DNA from: Sphingomonas sp. PP-CC-1A-547
GTDB lineage: Bacteria; Pseudomonadota; Alphaproteobacteria; Sphingomonadales; Sphingomonadaceae
Direction of reading: 5' to 3'
NCBI RefSeq assembly: GCF_003610375.1
Contig: NZ_RAPZ01000011.1
Span: forward strand, 620,001 to 684,000
Length of the DNA stretch: 64,000 bases
Below, piece after piece: positions 48,116 through 57,255 of the stretch (its first letter is position 1; each line of letters starts with the position of its first letter). The notes below the pieces were generated by a model. The model worked only from the letters and a program-made list of their open reading frames with translations. It was not told where the DNA came from and made no database searches. A program made the translations under genes and the position numbers.

Positions 48116-49360
48116 ATGACCGCCGTTCCCGCTTTCGACCATGTGCCCGCCGCGCAGGTTTCCCCGGTCGCGCGCCTCGTCGCGCCAGTGTTTCACCGTT
48201 TGCTCGACCGGATAGACGCAGGGCTTGAGAGCGGCGGGATCGATGCGCGACTGCCCGACGGCACGCGGCGGCTGATCGGCGGACGCGCGCCTGGGCCGTT
48301 GCCGGTGGTGACCGTGCACCGCTGGCGCGCGCTGGTCCGTCTGGCGACCGCCGGGTCGGTCGGCTGGTACGAAGGCTGGGCCGCGGGCGACTGGTCGAGC
48401 CCCGATCCGGTGCCGCTGTTCGACCTGTTCATGCGCAACCGCCGCTCGCTCGGGGGGGCAGCGCGGTCGGGCGGCGTGGTGCGGCTGGCGGCGCGCGCGT
48501 GGCACCGGATGCGGCGGAACGACCCGACCGGTTCGCGGAAGAACATCGCGGCGCATTACGACCTCGGCAACGATTTCTACGAGACGTGGCTCGATCCCAG
48601 CCTGACCTATTCGAGCGCGATCTTCGCCGAACCGTTCGACGAGGCCGAACCGCATGAGGCGGCGCAGGCGGCCAAGCTGCGTGCGATTCTCGACCGAACC
48701 GGGGCGCGCGCCGGCGATACGATCCTGGAGATCGGCTGCGGCTGGGGATCGTTCGCCGAGATGGCGGCGCGCGCGGGGGTAGGCGTGCATGCGCTGACGC
48801 TGTCGGTCGAGCAGAAGCGGCAGGTCGACGATCGGATCGCGGCGGCGGGGCTCGACGGGGTGCAGGTTGCGCTGACCGATTACCGCGACGTCACCGGGAC
48901 CTATGATGCGGTGGCGAGTATCGAGATGGTCGAGGCGGTCGGCGAGGAATATTGGCCGGCGTATCTCGACGCGATCGCGCGCGCCTTGAAGCCAGGCGGG
49001 CGTGCGGCGTTGCAGTATATCTCGATCGACGATGCGATCTTCGATTCCTATTCGCGGAGTGTCGACTTCATCCAGCGCTACGTGTTCCCGGGCGGGATGC
49101 TGTTGTCCGAACCTCGGTTTCGCGCGCTGGCCGAGGCGCGAGGGCTCACGTGGGAAGATCGGCGCGGGTTTGGGCTGCATTATGCCGAGACGTTGCGGCG
49201 GTGGCGGGTCGCGTTCGATGCCGCGGTCGCGGAGGGGCGGCTGCCGGTGCGATTCGATGCGCGGTTCGTGGCGTTGTGGCGCTACTATCTGATGTACTGC
49301 GAGGGTGGGTTTCTCGGTGGCGGGATCGATGTCGCGCAGGTTACGCTGGTGAAGCGGTAG
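48116..49360 (+). CDS. Cyclopropane-fatty-acid synthase-type methyltransferase
   Basis: 414 residues from the ATG at 48116. The N-terminal lipid-binding part has GWYEGWAAGDWSSPDPVPLF. The SAM domain has KNIAAHYDLGNDFYETWLDP, LTYSSAIF, ILEIGCGWGSFAEMAARAG (motif I), HALTLSVEQ, IEMVEAVGEEYWPAYLDAI and FIQRYVFPGGMLLSEPRF. It adds a methylene or methyl group to unsaturated phospholipid acyl chains. Other SAM-dependent lipid methyltransferases of this fold cannot be excluded. Confidence 0.9.
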   Translation: MTAVPAFDHVPAAQVSPVARLVAPVFHRLLDRIDAGLESGGIDARLPDGTRRLIGGRAPGPLPVVTVHRWRALVRLATAGSVGWYEGWAAGDWSSPDPVPLFDLFMRNRRSLGGAARSGGVVRLAARAWHRMRRNDPTGSRKNIAAHYDLGNDFYETWLDPSLTYSSAIFAEPFDEAEPHEAAQAAKLRAILDRTGARAGDTILEIGCGWGSFAEMAARAGVGVHALTLSVEQKRQVDDRIAAAGLDGVQVALTDYRDVTGTYDAVASIEMVEAVGEEYWPAYLDAIARALKPGGRAALQYISIDDAIFDSYSRSVDFIQRYVFPGGMLLSEPRFRALAEARGLTWEDRRGFGLHYAETLRRWRVAFDAAVAEGRLPVRFDARFVALWRYYLMYCEGGFLGGGIDVAQVTLVKR

Positions 49361-49364
49361 CGTT

Positions 49365-49438
49365 TTCCTGCGTACGCAGGAATCCAGGGTCACGAAGCGC
49401 CGCGTTTGGTATTCTGGACTCCTGCGTGCGCAGGAGAA
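49365..49438. repeat. Paired inverted repeat, CCTGCGTACGCAGG family
   Basis: TTCCTGCGTACGCAGGAATC with CAG (49365-49387) is answered by CTGGACTCCTGCGTGCGCAG and GAG (about 49415-49437). Both arms are near-perfect palindromes. It lies in the 81-base convergent gap between the fatty-acid synthase and the SDR gene and may end both transcripts. Confidence 0.82.
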
Positions 49439-49441
49439 CGG

Positions 49442-50152
49442 TTAGGCTACCCGCTCGAAATGGCCGGGTTCGAAGCCTTCGATCGCCAGAGCCACGATGC
49501 GGTCAGCGACCACTGTCGGTTCCTTGACCGAGTTCGGATCCTCGCCCGGATACGCTCGCGCGCGCATCTTCGTTCGCGTTGCGCCGGGATCTACGATCGC
49601 GGTACGGATTGCGCTGATTTCGGCCATCTCGTCGCCATACGCGCCGAGGAGCGTTTCGAATGCAGCCTTCGACGCGCCGTAGAGGCCCCAATACGCGCGA
49701 GGCTTGCGGCCGACACTGGAGGTCACGCCGATCACTCTGGCCGACTTGGCCTTCTTCAGCATCGGGTCGAACGCCGCAATCAGCGCCGCCTGCGCGCTGA
49801 CGTTCAAAGTCAGGACCTGCGCCATTTCCTTCGGATCGATCGCCGGGACCGACGACAGCGAACCGAGCATGCCAGCGTTCAACACGAGGATGTCGAGCGC
49901 ATCCCAGCGGTCGCCGATCGCGGTCGCCAACCGAGCGATGGCTTCGCTCTCGGCCAGGTCCAGCGGAGCGATCGTCGCCGAACCGCCGGCCGCATGGATC
50001 GTCGCCTCGACCTCTTCGAGACCACCCGGCGTGCGCGCGGTCAGGACGACGTGCGCGCCCTTCGCCGCCAGTGCGATCGCGGTTGCGGCACCGATACCGC
50101 GGCTGGCACCGGTGACCAAGGCCAGCCGGCCTTCGAGAGGCTTGTCGGTCAT
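49442..50152 (-). CDS. Short-chain dehydrogenase/reductase
   Basis: 236 residues from the ATG at 50152. NAD(P)-binding LALVTGASRGIGAATAIALA (8-27), LVLNAGMLGSL, active-site Ser in VIGVTSSVGRKPR and the YxxxK motif in YWGLYGASKAAFETLLGAYG. A classical SDR; the substrate is unknown. It lies 16 bases after purF and on the same strand, so probably co-transcribed. Confidence 0.9.
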   Translation of the reverse strand: MTDKPLEGRLALVTGASRGIGAATAIALAAKGAHVVLTARTPGGLEEVEATIHAAGGSATIAPLDLAESEAIARLATAIGDRWDALDILVLNAGMLGSLSSVPAIDPKEMAQVLTLNVSAQAALIAAFDPMLKKAKSARVIGVTSSVGRKPRAYWGLYGASKAAFETLLGAYGDEMAEISAIRTAIVDPGATRTKMRARAYPGEDPNSVKEPTVVADRIVALAIEGFEPGHFERVA

Positions 50153-50168
50153 ATACGCTCCGCGAGTA

Positions 50169-51626
50169 TCAGATGACGCGTTCGGCGAGCATTGCGAACT
50201 GGTCGACTTCCGAGCCTTCGTCATGGTCGGTCAACGTCGTCGGATAGTCGCCGGTGAAGCACGCATCACAATATTTCGGGCGGACATCCGCGCGCTTCGC
50301 CTCGCCGAGCGCCTTGTAGAGCCCGTCGATCGAGATGAAGTTGAGGCTGTCGGCATGGATGAACCCGGTCATGCCGCCGAGATCGAGCTTGGCCGCAAGC
50401 AGCTTCTCGCGCTCGGGCGTGTCGACGCCGTAGAAGCACGAATGCCGGGTCGGCGGGCTGGCGATCCGCATATGGACTTCGGCCGCGCCAGCTTCGCGCA
50501 TCATCTCGACGATCTTCAACGAAGTGGTGCCGCGGACGATCGAGTCGTCGACGAGGATGACCCGCTTCCCCTTGATCAGCGCGCGGTTGGCGTTGTGCTT
50601 GAGCTTTACGCCAAGATGGCGGACCTTGTCGCCGGGCGAAATGAACGTGCGGCCGACATAGTGTGAGCGGATGATGCCGAGCTCGAACGGGATGCCCGAT
50701 TGCTGGGCGTAACCAATTGCCGCCGGTGTGCCCGAATCGGGGACCGGAATGACGAGGTCGGCATCGACCGGCGATTCGATTGCGAGCTGCGCGCCGATCG
50801 CTTTGCGGACCGAATAGATCGAGTGATCGTCGACGATCGAATCGGGGCGCGAGAAATAGACCCATTCGAAGATGCACGGCCGCGCCGCCATCGGCGCGAA
50901 TGGGCGGATCGAGCGGATTTCGGAGCCCTGGACGATGACCAGTTCGCCCGGCTCGATCGCGCGGACGAAGGTGGCGCCGACGACGTCGAGCGCGACCGTC
51001 TCCGAGGCGAAGATCACCGCATCGCCCAGCTTGCCCATCACGAGGGGGCGGATGCCGAGCGGATCACGGCAGGCGATCATGCCCTCCGGCGTCATCACGA
51101 TCAGCGAGTACGCGCCTTCGATCTGCTTCAGCGCATCGATGAAGCGGTCGAGCAGCGTCCGGTAGTTCGAGGTCGCGACGAGGTGGATGATCGTCTCGGT
51201 ATCGCTGGTCGACTGGAAGATCGAACCGCGGCGGACGAGCTCGCGACGCAAGCGCATCGCGTTCGAGATATTGCCGTTATGCGCGATCGCGAAGCCGCCA
51301 GTCGACAGCTCTGCATAGAGCGGCTGGACGTTACGCAGCGCGGTCTCGCCGGTCGTCGAATAGCGAACATGACCGCAGGCGACGGTGCCCGGCAGCGAGC
51401 GGATGACGTCGTCGCGGTCGAAGTTCCCGGCGACGTGTCCCATCGCGCGGTGCGTGTGGAAATGCGCACCGTCGAAGGTCGTGATGCCGGCGGCTTCCTG
51501 CCCCCGGTGCTGCAACGCGTGCAGCCCCAAGGCTACGAGCGCGGCCGCGCCATCGGTGGCCGAAACGCCGAACACCCCGCATTCTTCGCGGAGTTTGTCG
51601 TCATCATAAGGGTTTGTCGTCAGCAT
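50169..51626 (-). CDS. purF: Amidophosphoribosyltransferase
   Basis: 485 residues from the ATG at 51626. A short propeptide ends before the catalytic Cys in REECGVFGVSATDGAAALVA. Glutaminase motifs HALQHRGQEAAGI, HVRYSTTGE and AIAHNGNISNA follow. The transferase domain has the PRPP motif VILVDDSIVRGTTSLKIVEM. Cysteines in RHSCFYGV and KYCDACFTGDYP suit the iron-sulfur form found in Bacillus. It makes phosphoribosylamine, the first step of purine synthesis. Confidence 0.96.
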   Translation of the reverse strand: MLTTNPYDDDKLREECGVFGVSATDGAAALVALGLHALQHRGQEAAGITTFDGAHFHTHRAMGHVAGNFDRDDVIRSLPGTVACGHVRYSTTGETALRNVQPLYAELSTGGFAIAHNGNISNAMRLRRELVRRGSIFQSTSDTETIIHLVATSNYRTLLDRFIDALKQIEGAYSLIVMTPEGMIACRDPLGIRPLVMGKLGDAVIFASETVALDVVGATFVRAIEPGELVIVQGSEIRSIRPFAPMAARPCIFEWVYFSRPDSIVDDHSIYSVRKAIGAQLAIESPVDADLVIPVPDSGTPAAIGYAQQSGIPFELGIIRSHYVGRTFISPGDKVRHLGVKLKHNANRALIKGKRVILVDDSIVRGTTSLKIVEMMREAGAAEVHMRIASPPTRHSCFYGVDTPEREKLLAAKLDLGGMTGFIHADSLNFISIDGLYKALGEAKRADVRPKYCDACFTGDYPTTLTDHDEGSEVDQFAMLAERVI

Positions 51627-51747
51627 GCCGGTTCTCACGTCGTGCGGAAGCTGCCCTATACGAGCGGATCGCCGGCTTGTCGCCTGTTTGTAATAACATT
51701 GCGCGCCGCTGGTCGCATCGGGCCGGCTTTCGGGGTATATCCTGCGT

Positions 51748-52110
51748 ATGACACACAGCCGCGACACGGGCCTGACGCTCGATCCGAAATTCGATTCCGC
51801 CGGGCTCCTAACCGCGGTCGTCACCGATCGCGTATCGGGCGACGTGCTGATGGTCGCGCACATGAACGCGGAGGCCCTGGCGCAGACGCAGGCGACCGGC
51901 GAGGCGCATTTCTGGTCGCGGAGTCGCGAAAAGCTCTGGAAGAAGGGCGAGACGTCGGGGAACGTGTTGCGCGTCGCCGAGCTGCGGATCGATTGCGATC
52001 AGGATGCAGTGTGGGTGATCGTCGATGCGGCCGGCCCGGCGTGCCATACCGGCGAGCGCACCTGCTTCTTCCGGCGAATCGAAGGGGGCAGACTGGTGCC
52101 GGCCGAATGA
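51748..52110 (+). CDS. hisI: Phosphoribosyl-AMP cyclohydrolase
   Basis: 120 residues. [20 protein letters not shown] at the start, [19 protein letters not shown], the magnesium triad DCDQDAVW, and the zinc ligands in [13 protein letters not shown]. Third step of histidine synthesis. There is no fused HisE domain. It is divergent from purF with 121 bases between starts and overlaps the next gene by four bases. Confidence 0.94.
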   Translation: MTHSRDTGLTLDPKFDSAGLLTAVVTDRVSGDVLMVAHMNAEALAQTQATGEAHFWSRSREKLWKKGETSGNVLRVAELRIDCDQDAVWVIVDAAGPACHTGERTCFFRRIEGGRLVPAE

Positions 52111-52592
52111 AGCGCGTGCTGCTGTTCGCGCTCGTGCTCGGCGGGTGTGGGCGGGGGCCGGCGACTGCTGTGGCGGACAGCGCGGGGGCTCGGCTCGAAG
52201 CTGCGGCCGAGACGGCGGGAATTGTGCCCGACCCGAACGCGCCGCTGCAAGGATCATGGGCGCGCGATACGGACCGCGTCTGCGTGGTCGGGACAGGGAA
52301 AACTGCGCGGGTCGGCGTGAGCGTCGACTATGGCGAGGACCAGGCATGCGCCGGATCGGGGACCGTCGAGCGTTCGGGCGATGCGCTGAAACTCGCGTTC
52401 GGCGCCTGCAAGTTCGACGCACGCTTCGACGGCGATCGCATCGTGTTTCCCGCCGAAGTCCCCGAAGCCTGCGAGTCCCTCTGCACTGGCCGCGCGTCGC
52501 TCGCGGCACTGACCGTCGACCGGCTCAGCGAATCGCGATCGGAGGCTGGGACGCTACGGTCGACTAAGGGAAAGTTGCTTTGCGGCAATTGA
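52107..52592 (+). CDS. Small lipoprotein, unknown function
   Basis: 161 residues from an ATG overlapping the hisI stop. [20 protein letters not shown] is a lipoprotein signal with a lipobox at LGGC (Cys 14). The mature part has a beta-rich repeat ([40 protein letters not shown]) and several cysteines that may form disulfides. No known family. Confidence 0.7.
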   Translation: MKRVLLFALVLGGCGRGPATAVADSAGARLEAAAETAGIVPDPNAPLQGSWARDTDRVCVVGTGKTARVGVSVDYGEDQACAGSGTVERSGDALKLAFGACKFDARFDGDRIVFPAEVPEACESLCTGRASLAALTVDRLSESRSEAGTLRSTKGKLLCGN

Positions 52593-52604
52593 CGTTGACG
52601 TAAA
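52589..52604 (+). promoter_or_regulatory. Palindromic TTGACGT/ACGTAAA site, probable MerR-type operator
   Basis: TTGACGTTGACGTAAA is a near-perfect palindrome with a two-base centre. It resembles the site I associate with LiuR-type MerR regulators of branched-chain amino acid and fatty-acid degradation genes. It lies 21 bases before the MerR gene, so autoregulation is likely. Confidence 0.55.
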
Positions 52605-52624
52605 CGAGAGTTATTTCTCCGGGG

Positions 52625-53077
52625 ATGGCGACACAAGCATCCCCTCGTTTGCAGGCGACCCCGCAGTCCTACGCGGTGATCGAGCCGCGGCATGATCGCG
52701 AAAGCTTCACGATCTCCGATCTCTCCGCCGAATTCGACGTCACCGCGCGGGCGCTCCGTTTCTATGAGGATGAAGGCCTGATCGCGCCCGAGCGTCGTGG
52801 GACTCAGCGTATCTATTCGCACCGCGACCGCGCGCGTCTCGCCTGGATCCTGCGCGGCAAGCGCGTCGGGTTCAGCCTCGGCGAGATCCGCGAGATGATC
52901 GACCTCTACGATCTCGGCGACGGTCGCCGTGCGCAGCGCCAGGTCGTGATCGAGCGCAGCCAGGCGCGGATCGCGCTGCTGACCGCGCAGAAGCGCGACA
53001 TCGATCTCGCCATCGACGAACTCACCAGTTTCGTGGCCCTCCTCGAAGTGAGCCGCGCCCAGGACAACCAAGGATAA
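52625..53077 (+). CDS. MerR-family regulator
   Basis: 150 residues. N-terminal winged helix FTISDLSAEFDVTARALRFY then EDEGLIAPERRGTQRIY (about 29-65), a recognition wing and a C-terminal dimerisation helix (AQRQVVIERSQARIALLTAQ). It lacks metal-binding cysteines, so it is a LiuR-like rather than a metal-sensing MerR. Its gene ends three bases before the acyl-CoA dehydrogenase start, so it is the likely local regulator. Confidence 0.87.
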   Translation: MATQASPRLQATPQSYAVIEPRHDRESFTISDLSAEFDVTARALRFYEDEGLIAPERRGTQRIYSHRDRARLAWILRGKRVGFSLGEIREMIDLYDLGDGRRAQRQVVIERSQARIALLTAQKRDIDLAIDELTSFVALLEVSRAQDNQG

Positions 53078-53080
53078 ACC

Positions 53081-54883
53081 ATGCCCCAGTATACGCCCCC
53101 CGTCCGCGACACGCGTTTCGTCCTCGAGCATGTCGTCGGCCTCGATCGCTACAATAACCTCCCCGGCTTCGATGCAGCCTCGCCCGACGTCGTCGATGCA
53201 GTGCTCGAAGAAGGCGGCAAGTTCGTCGCCGAAGTACTGTTCCCGCTGAACCTGTCGGGCGACCAGCAGGGCTGCACGCGGCACGAGGACGGCTCTGTGA
53301 CGACGCCGGACGGCTTCAAGGAAGCGTACAAGCAGTATGTCGAGAGCGGCTGGGCGACGCTCGGCAACCAGCCCGAATATGGCGGGCAGGGGATGCCCCA
53401 CGTCGTCTCGACCGCGTTTCAGGAATACATGATCTCGTCGAACATGGCGTTCGCGATGTATCCAGGGCTCACGCATGGCGCGATCGCCGCGCTGATCGCC
53501 AAGGGCTCGGACGCGCAGAAGGCGATGTACGTGCCGAAGATGGTGTCGGGCGAATGGGGCGGCACCATGAACCTGACCGAGCCGCAGTGCGGCACCGATC
53601 TCGGCCTGATCCGCACCAAGGCCGAGCCGCAGGCGGACGGATCGTACGCGATCACCGGCACGAAGATCTTCATCTCGTCGGGCGAGCATGACCTGACCGA
53701 GAACATCATTCACCTCGTGCTGGCCAAGACGCCGGGCGCGCCGGACAGCTCGAAGGGCATCTCGCTGTTCGTGGTGCCGAAGTTCATGGTGAACGAGGAC
53801 GGTTCGCTGGGCGCGCGCAACGGCGTCACCTGCGGGTCGATCGAGCACAAGATGGGCATCCACGCGAACTCGACCTGCGTGATGAACTATGACTCGGCGA
53901 CCGGCTGGCTGGTCGGCGAGGAGATGAAGGGCCTCGCCGCCATGTTCATCATGATGAACGCCGCGCGTCTCGGCGTCGGTCTCCAAGGTCTCGGCGTGGC
54001 GGAAGTCGCCTACCAGAATGCGGTCCAGTACGCGCAGGATCGGCGCCAGGGTCGTGCGTTGACCGGGCCGAAGGAGCCGCAGGAGAAGGCGGACACGCTG
54101 TTCGTCCATCCCGACATCCGCCGCATGCTGATGGAGGGCAAGTCGCTGACCGAGGGCCTGCGTGCGCTGATCCTGTGGACCGCGCTCCAGGCCGATCTCG
54201 AGCATCACGCCGAGACCGAGGAAGAGCGGCAGCTGGCGGGCGACATCATCAGCCTGCTGACCCCCGTCATCAAGGGCTATGGCACCGACATGGGCTATGC
54301 GATCGCGACCAACGCGCAGCAGGTTTACGGCGGCCATGGCTACATCGCCGAATGGGGTATGGAGCAATATGTCCGCGATGCCCGGATCGCGATGATCTAC
54401 GAGGGCACCAACGGCGTCCAGGCGATGGATCTGGTCGGCCGCAAGCTCGCGCAGAATGGCGGGCGCGGGATCCAGGCGTTCTTCAAGCTGGTGGCGGACG
54501 ACGTCGCTGCGGCGAAGGGCGATGAAGCGACGTCGGTGTTCGCCGAGGCGTTGGAGAAGGCGAACGGCCAGCTTCAGGCGGCGACGATGTGGTTCATGGC
54601 CAACGGCATGAAGAACCCCGAGAACGTGGGTGCGGGCGCGGTCAGCTACATGCACCTGATGGGCATCGTCGCGGTTGGCACGATGTGGCTGCGGATGGCG
54701 GTCGCTGCGGCGAAGCTGAAGGCAGCGGGCGAGGGCGAGACCGCGTTCCTCGACGCCAAGCTGGTGACGGCGCGGTTCTACGCCGAGCGGATCCTGCCGG
54801 ATGCGGGCGCGCTGCGTCGCAAGATCGAAGGTGGGGCGGAGTCGCTGATGGCGCTGCCACCCGAGATGTTCATGGCCGCCTGA
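53081..54883 (+). CDS. Acyl-CoA dehydrogenase, DmdC-like long form
   Basis: 600 residues, longer than the usual 380 because of an N-terminal extension (TRFVLEHVVGLDRYNNLPGF) and a C-terminal helical domain after about residue 460. FAD and substrate motifs include MNLTEPQCGTDLGLIRTKAE, ITGTKIFISSGEHDLTENI, NAARLGVGLQGLGVAEVAYQ and YGGHGYIAEWGMEQYVRDAR with IAMIYEGTNGVQAMDL. This is the DmdC/FadE-type family acting on acyl-CoA or methylthio-acyl-CoA. The exact acyl substrate is unknown. Confidence 0.9.
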   Translation: MPQYTPPVRDTRFVLEHVVGLDRYNNLPGFDAASPDVVDAVLEEGGKFVAEVLFPLNLSGDQQGCTRHEDGSVTTPDGFKEAYKQYVESGWATLGNQPEYGGQGMPHVVSTAFQEYMISSNMAFAMYPGLTHGAIAALIAKGSDAQKAMYVPKMVSGEWGGTMNLTEPQCGTDLGLIRTKAEPQADGSYAITGTKIFISSGEHDLTENIIHLVLAKTPGAPDSSKGISLFVVPKFMVNEDGSLGARNGVTCGSIEHKMGIHANSTCVMNYDSATGWLVGEEMKGLAAMFIMMNAARLGVGLQGLGVAEVAYQNAVQYAQDRRQGRALTGPKEPQEKADTLFVHPDIRRMLMEGKSLTEGLRALILWTALQADLEHHAETEEERQLAGDIISLLTPVIKGYGTDMGYAIATNAQQVYGGHGYIAEWGMEQYVRDARIAMIYEGTNGVQAMDLVGRKLAQNGGRGIQAFFKLVADDVAAAKGDEATSVFAEALEKANGQLQAATMWFMANGMKNPENVGAGAVSYMHLMGIVAVGTMWLRMAVAAAKLKAAGEGETAFLDAKLVTARFYAERILPDAGALRRKIEGGAESLMALPPEMFMAA

Positions 54884-54898
54884 TCGGATCTGCCTTTT

Positions 54899-55011
54899 GC
54901 TCCCCTCCCTGGAAGGGAGGGGCAGGGGGGGGGTCGGTTTCCGCGGATCCGAACCGTTGTGGCTCAAGCGGGCCGACCCACCCCCAACCCCTCCCTTTCA
55001 GGGAGGGGGGC
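54899..55011. repeat. Paired inverted repeat, CCTCCCTTTCAGGGAGGGG family (second copy)
   Basis: GCTCCCCTCCCTGGAAGGGA and the following G-rich run to GGTCGG (54899-54938) are answered by CCGACCCACCCCCAACCCCT then CCCTTTCAGGGAGGG (54974-55010). It has the same design as 47920, in the 141-base convergent gap between the acyl-CoA dehydrogenase and the SleB-type gene. Confidence 0.83.
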
Positions 55012-55024
55012 AGGTTGCGCTTCC

Positions 55025-56338
55025 CTACTTAGGAGCGGCGGTAGAGACTGGCGTGGTCGTCGGCAGGGGCGGGGTAGCCACCACCGTCTTCCGCCGCACT
55101 CCGTTCAATTCGGCAGCCGCCGGAGCAGTTGGCAAAACCGCGGCAGGCACCGGCACAGCCGTCAGCGTCGCCTGAACCTTCATGCACTGCGTCGGATCGA
55201 CGCGCTTGAACTGGCGGCAGTTCCACAGCGACTTCTCATAATTGCTCGACCGGTCGCGCAGGTAGCTGAAGCCCAGCGCGGCGGTCTGGGCGGGTGCCAG
55301 CGGGAGCGATGTCGCCGCCTTGCTGCCGTCTGTCCACGCCATGTACCGGCAGAACGGCTTGTCCCCGCACGCCTGTGCCGCGAGCGTAGTGAGTCCGTCG
55401 GCGGTCTGGCCACGGGGCAGGGCTACGAGGATAGTATCGCCATCGACTGGCACCGCGGGAGCAGGCGTCGTTTCCGCAACGGGTCCGAACCCCATCGCGA
55501 TCGACGCCTCTGCAAGCGCGGCATCCGCCTCAGCCAACGCAGCGCCGGTTTTGTGCGCGTCCGACAGTTCCGCGAGCTGCGCGATGACCGGCTCGACGGT
55601 CTCCGGGTGACGGCCGAACGCAGGTGGCGTGCCCCACCAGCCCGACCAGCGGAAGAACAGATGTGTGTTCACCGCGGTGATCTTGTCGAGGCTCGACTGC
55701 CAGTACGGCACGACCCAGTCGGTATGGTAGTGCGTGGCATAGCCGACCTGCTTGAACACCGCGCCGGACAGTGATGCCGCAGCCACTTCGCGCGCCCGAC
55801 GCCAGGCATCCTCCGTTGGATGCCAGCGCGTGAGCGCGCCGTCGCAGCTGAAGCTGAACTGGCATCCCGTCGAACGGTCCTGCCCCTCGAACACGACCCC
55901 GCACACGGTCTTCGGAAAGGCAGGATGGCGCAGCCGGTTGAGCACGACCTGCGCGACCGCGCGCTCGCCGAGCGTATCATCGCCCGCCTCGTAGAGGATG
56001 CCCGCCGCCACGCAGTCGGTCGCGCGCGCCAGATCGTCTGGACCGCCGGCGAAGCGGAACGGCCGCGCCGCCGGGTTGGGATCGGTCGAGAACGGCACGG
56101 TCGCGTTGAACGCACGCGCGTCTTCGGGGCTGAGATCGACGAACTTGACCGGCTCGACCTCAGGCACTTCGGCTTGCGGCACGACCCGGCCCGCGGGCAG
56201 CTTCACCCGCTTCGAGGCGTGAACGATCGTGGGCGGGTTGGCGACGACCAGCGCAGGCCCGACGATCGCCAGCGCGGAGATGCCGATGAGAGTGGCGCGC
56301 AGCACCGTCGTGCCGCGCGCGGAAAGCTCTGCTGTCAC
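55025..56338 (-). CDS. SleB-type cell wall hydrolase
   Basis: 437 residues. N-terminal membrane segment or signal ([20 protein letters not shown]), a linker, then the Hydrolase_2/SleB domain: [55 protein letters not shown] and [20 protein letters not shown]. The C-terminal half is alanine-rich and of unknown role. It probably cleaves peptidoglycan. The start overlaps the cysK stop (ATGA). Confidence 0.88.
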   Translation of the reverse strand: MTAELSARGTTVLRATLIGISALAIVGPALVVANPPTIVHASKRVKLPAGRVVPQAEVPEVEPVKFVDLSPEDARAFNATVPFSTDPNPAARPFRFAGGPDDLARATDCVAAGILYEAGDDTLGERAVAQVVLNRLRHPAFPKTVCGVVFEGQDRSTGCQFSFSCDGALTRWHPTEDAWRRAREVAAASLSGAVFKQVGYATHYHTDWVVPYWQSSLDKITAVNTHLFFRWSGWWGTPPAFGRHPETVEPVIAQLAELSDAHKTGAALAEADAALAEASIAMGFGPVAETTPAPAVPVDGDTILVALPRGQTADGLTTLAAQACGDKPFCRYMAWTDGSKAATSLPLAPAQTAALGFSYLRDRSSNYEKSLWNCRQFKRVDPTQCMKVQATLTAVPVPAAVLPTAPAAAELNGVRRKTVVATPPLPTTTPVSTAAPK

Positions 56339-57255
56339 TGTTCGGGCAGGAAGTCCGGGACCGACAGGTAGCGCTCGCCGGTGTCGTAGTTGAACCCGAG
56401 AACCCGAACGTTGTCAGGCAGATCGGGGAGCTTCTGAAGGATCGCTGCGAGCGTCGCGCCCGAACTGATGCCGACCAGCATGCCCTCTTCGGTCGCCGAA
56501 CGGCGCGCCATGTCCTTGGCCACAGCGGCGTCGACCTCGATCACGCCGTCGAGCGCCTGGGTATGGAGATTGACGGGAATGAAGCCGGCACCGATGCCCT
56601 GGATCGGGTGCGGGCCGGGCTGGCCGCCGGCGATGACCGGCGAGGCTGCGGGCTCGACCGCGTAGACCTTGAGCGACGGCCATTCCTTCTTGAGCGCCTC
56701 GGCGACGCCAGTGATGTGGCCGCCGGTGCCGACGCCGGTGATGATCACGTCGATCGGCGTGTCACGGAAGTCGGCGAGGATTTCCTGTGCGGTCGTCGCG
56801 ACATGCACGGCGATGTTCGCAGGGTTCTCGAACTGCTGCGGCATCCACGAGCCCGGCGTCTGCTCGACCAGTTCCTTCGCGCGCTCGATGGCGCCCTTCA
56901 TGCCTTTCTCGCGTGGGGTCAGGTCGAACGTCGCGCCGTATGCGAGCATCAGGCGGCGGCGTTCGATCGACATGCTCTCGGGCATGACGAGGACGATTTT
57001 ATATCCCTTCACCGCGGCGACGAGCGCAAGGCCGATGCCGGTGTTGCCGCTGGTCGGCTCGATGATCGTGCCGCCGGGCTGGAGGTGGCCGTCCTTCTCC
57101 GCCGCCTCGATCATCGCGAGCGCGATGCGGTCCTTGATCGAGCCGCCGGGGTTCGAGCGCTCGGACTTCACCCAGACTTCGGATTCGGGGAACAGCTTCG
57201 ACAGGCGGACGTGCGGCGTGTTGCCGATCGTATCGAGGATCGAGTTGGCCTTCAT
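56335..57255 (-). CDS. cysK: Cysteine synthase A (O-acetylserine sulfhydrylase)
   Basis: 306 residues. The start [20 protein letters not shown] is followed by the PLP lysine in [20 protein letters not shown], the PLP-phosphate-binding [12 protein letters not shown], the second loop [15 protein letters not shown] and [13 protein letters not shown]. It makes cysteine from O-acetylserine and sulfide. It lies between an MFS exporter and a SleB gene with four-base overlaps on both sides. Confidence 0.93.
   Translation of the reverse strand: MKANSILDTIGNTPHVRLSKLFPESEVWVKSERSNPGGSIKDRIALAMIEAAEKDGHLQPGGTIIEPTSGNTGIGLALVAAVKGYKIVLVMPESMSIERRRLMLAYGATFDLTPREKGMKGAIERAKELVEQTPGSWMPQQFENPANIAVHVATTAQEILADFRDTPIDVIITGVGTGGHITGVAEALKKEWPSLKVYAVEPAASPVIAGGQPGPHPIQGIGAGFIPVNLHTQALDGVIEVDAAVAKDMARRSATEEGMLVGISSGATLAAILQKLPDLPDNVRVLGFNYDTGERYLSVPDFLPEQ

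Noticed and set aside
52328-54967. An 879-codon leftward reading frame
   Set aside because: Antisense to the MerR and acyl-CoA dehydrogenase genes, both of which have clear motifs. The composition is that of a shadow frame.
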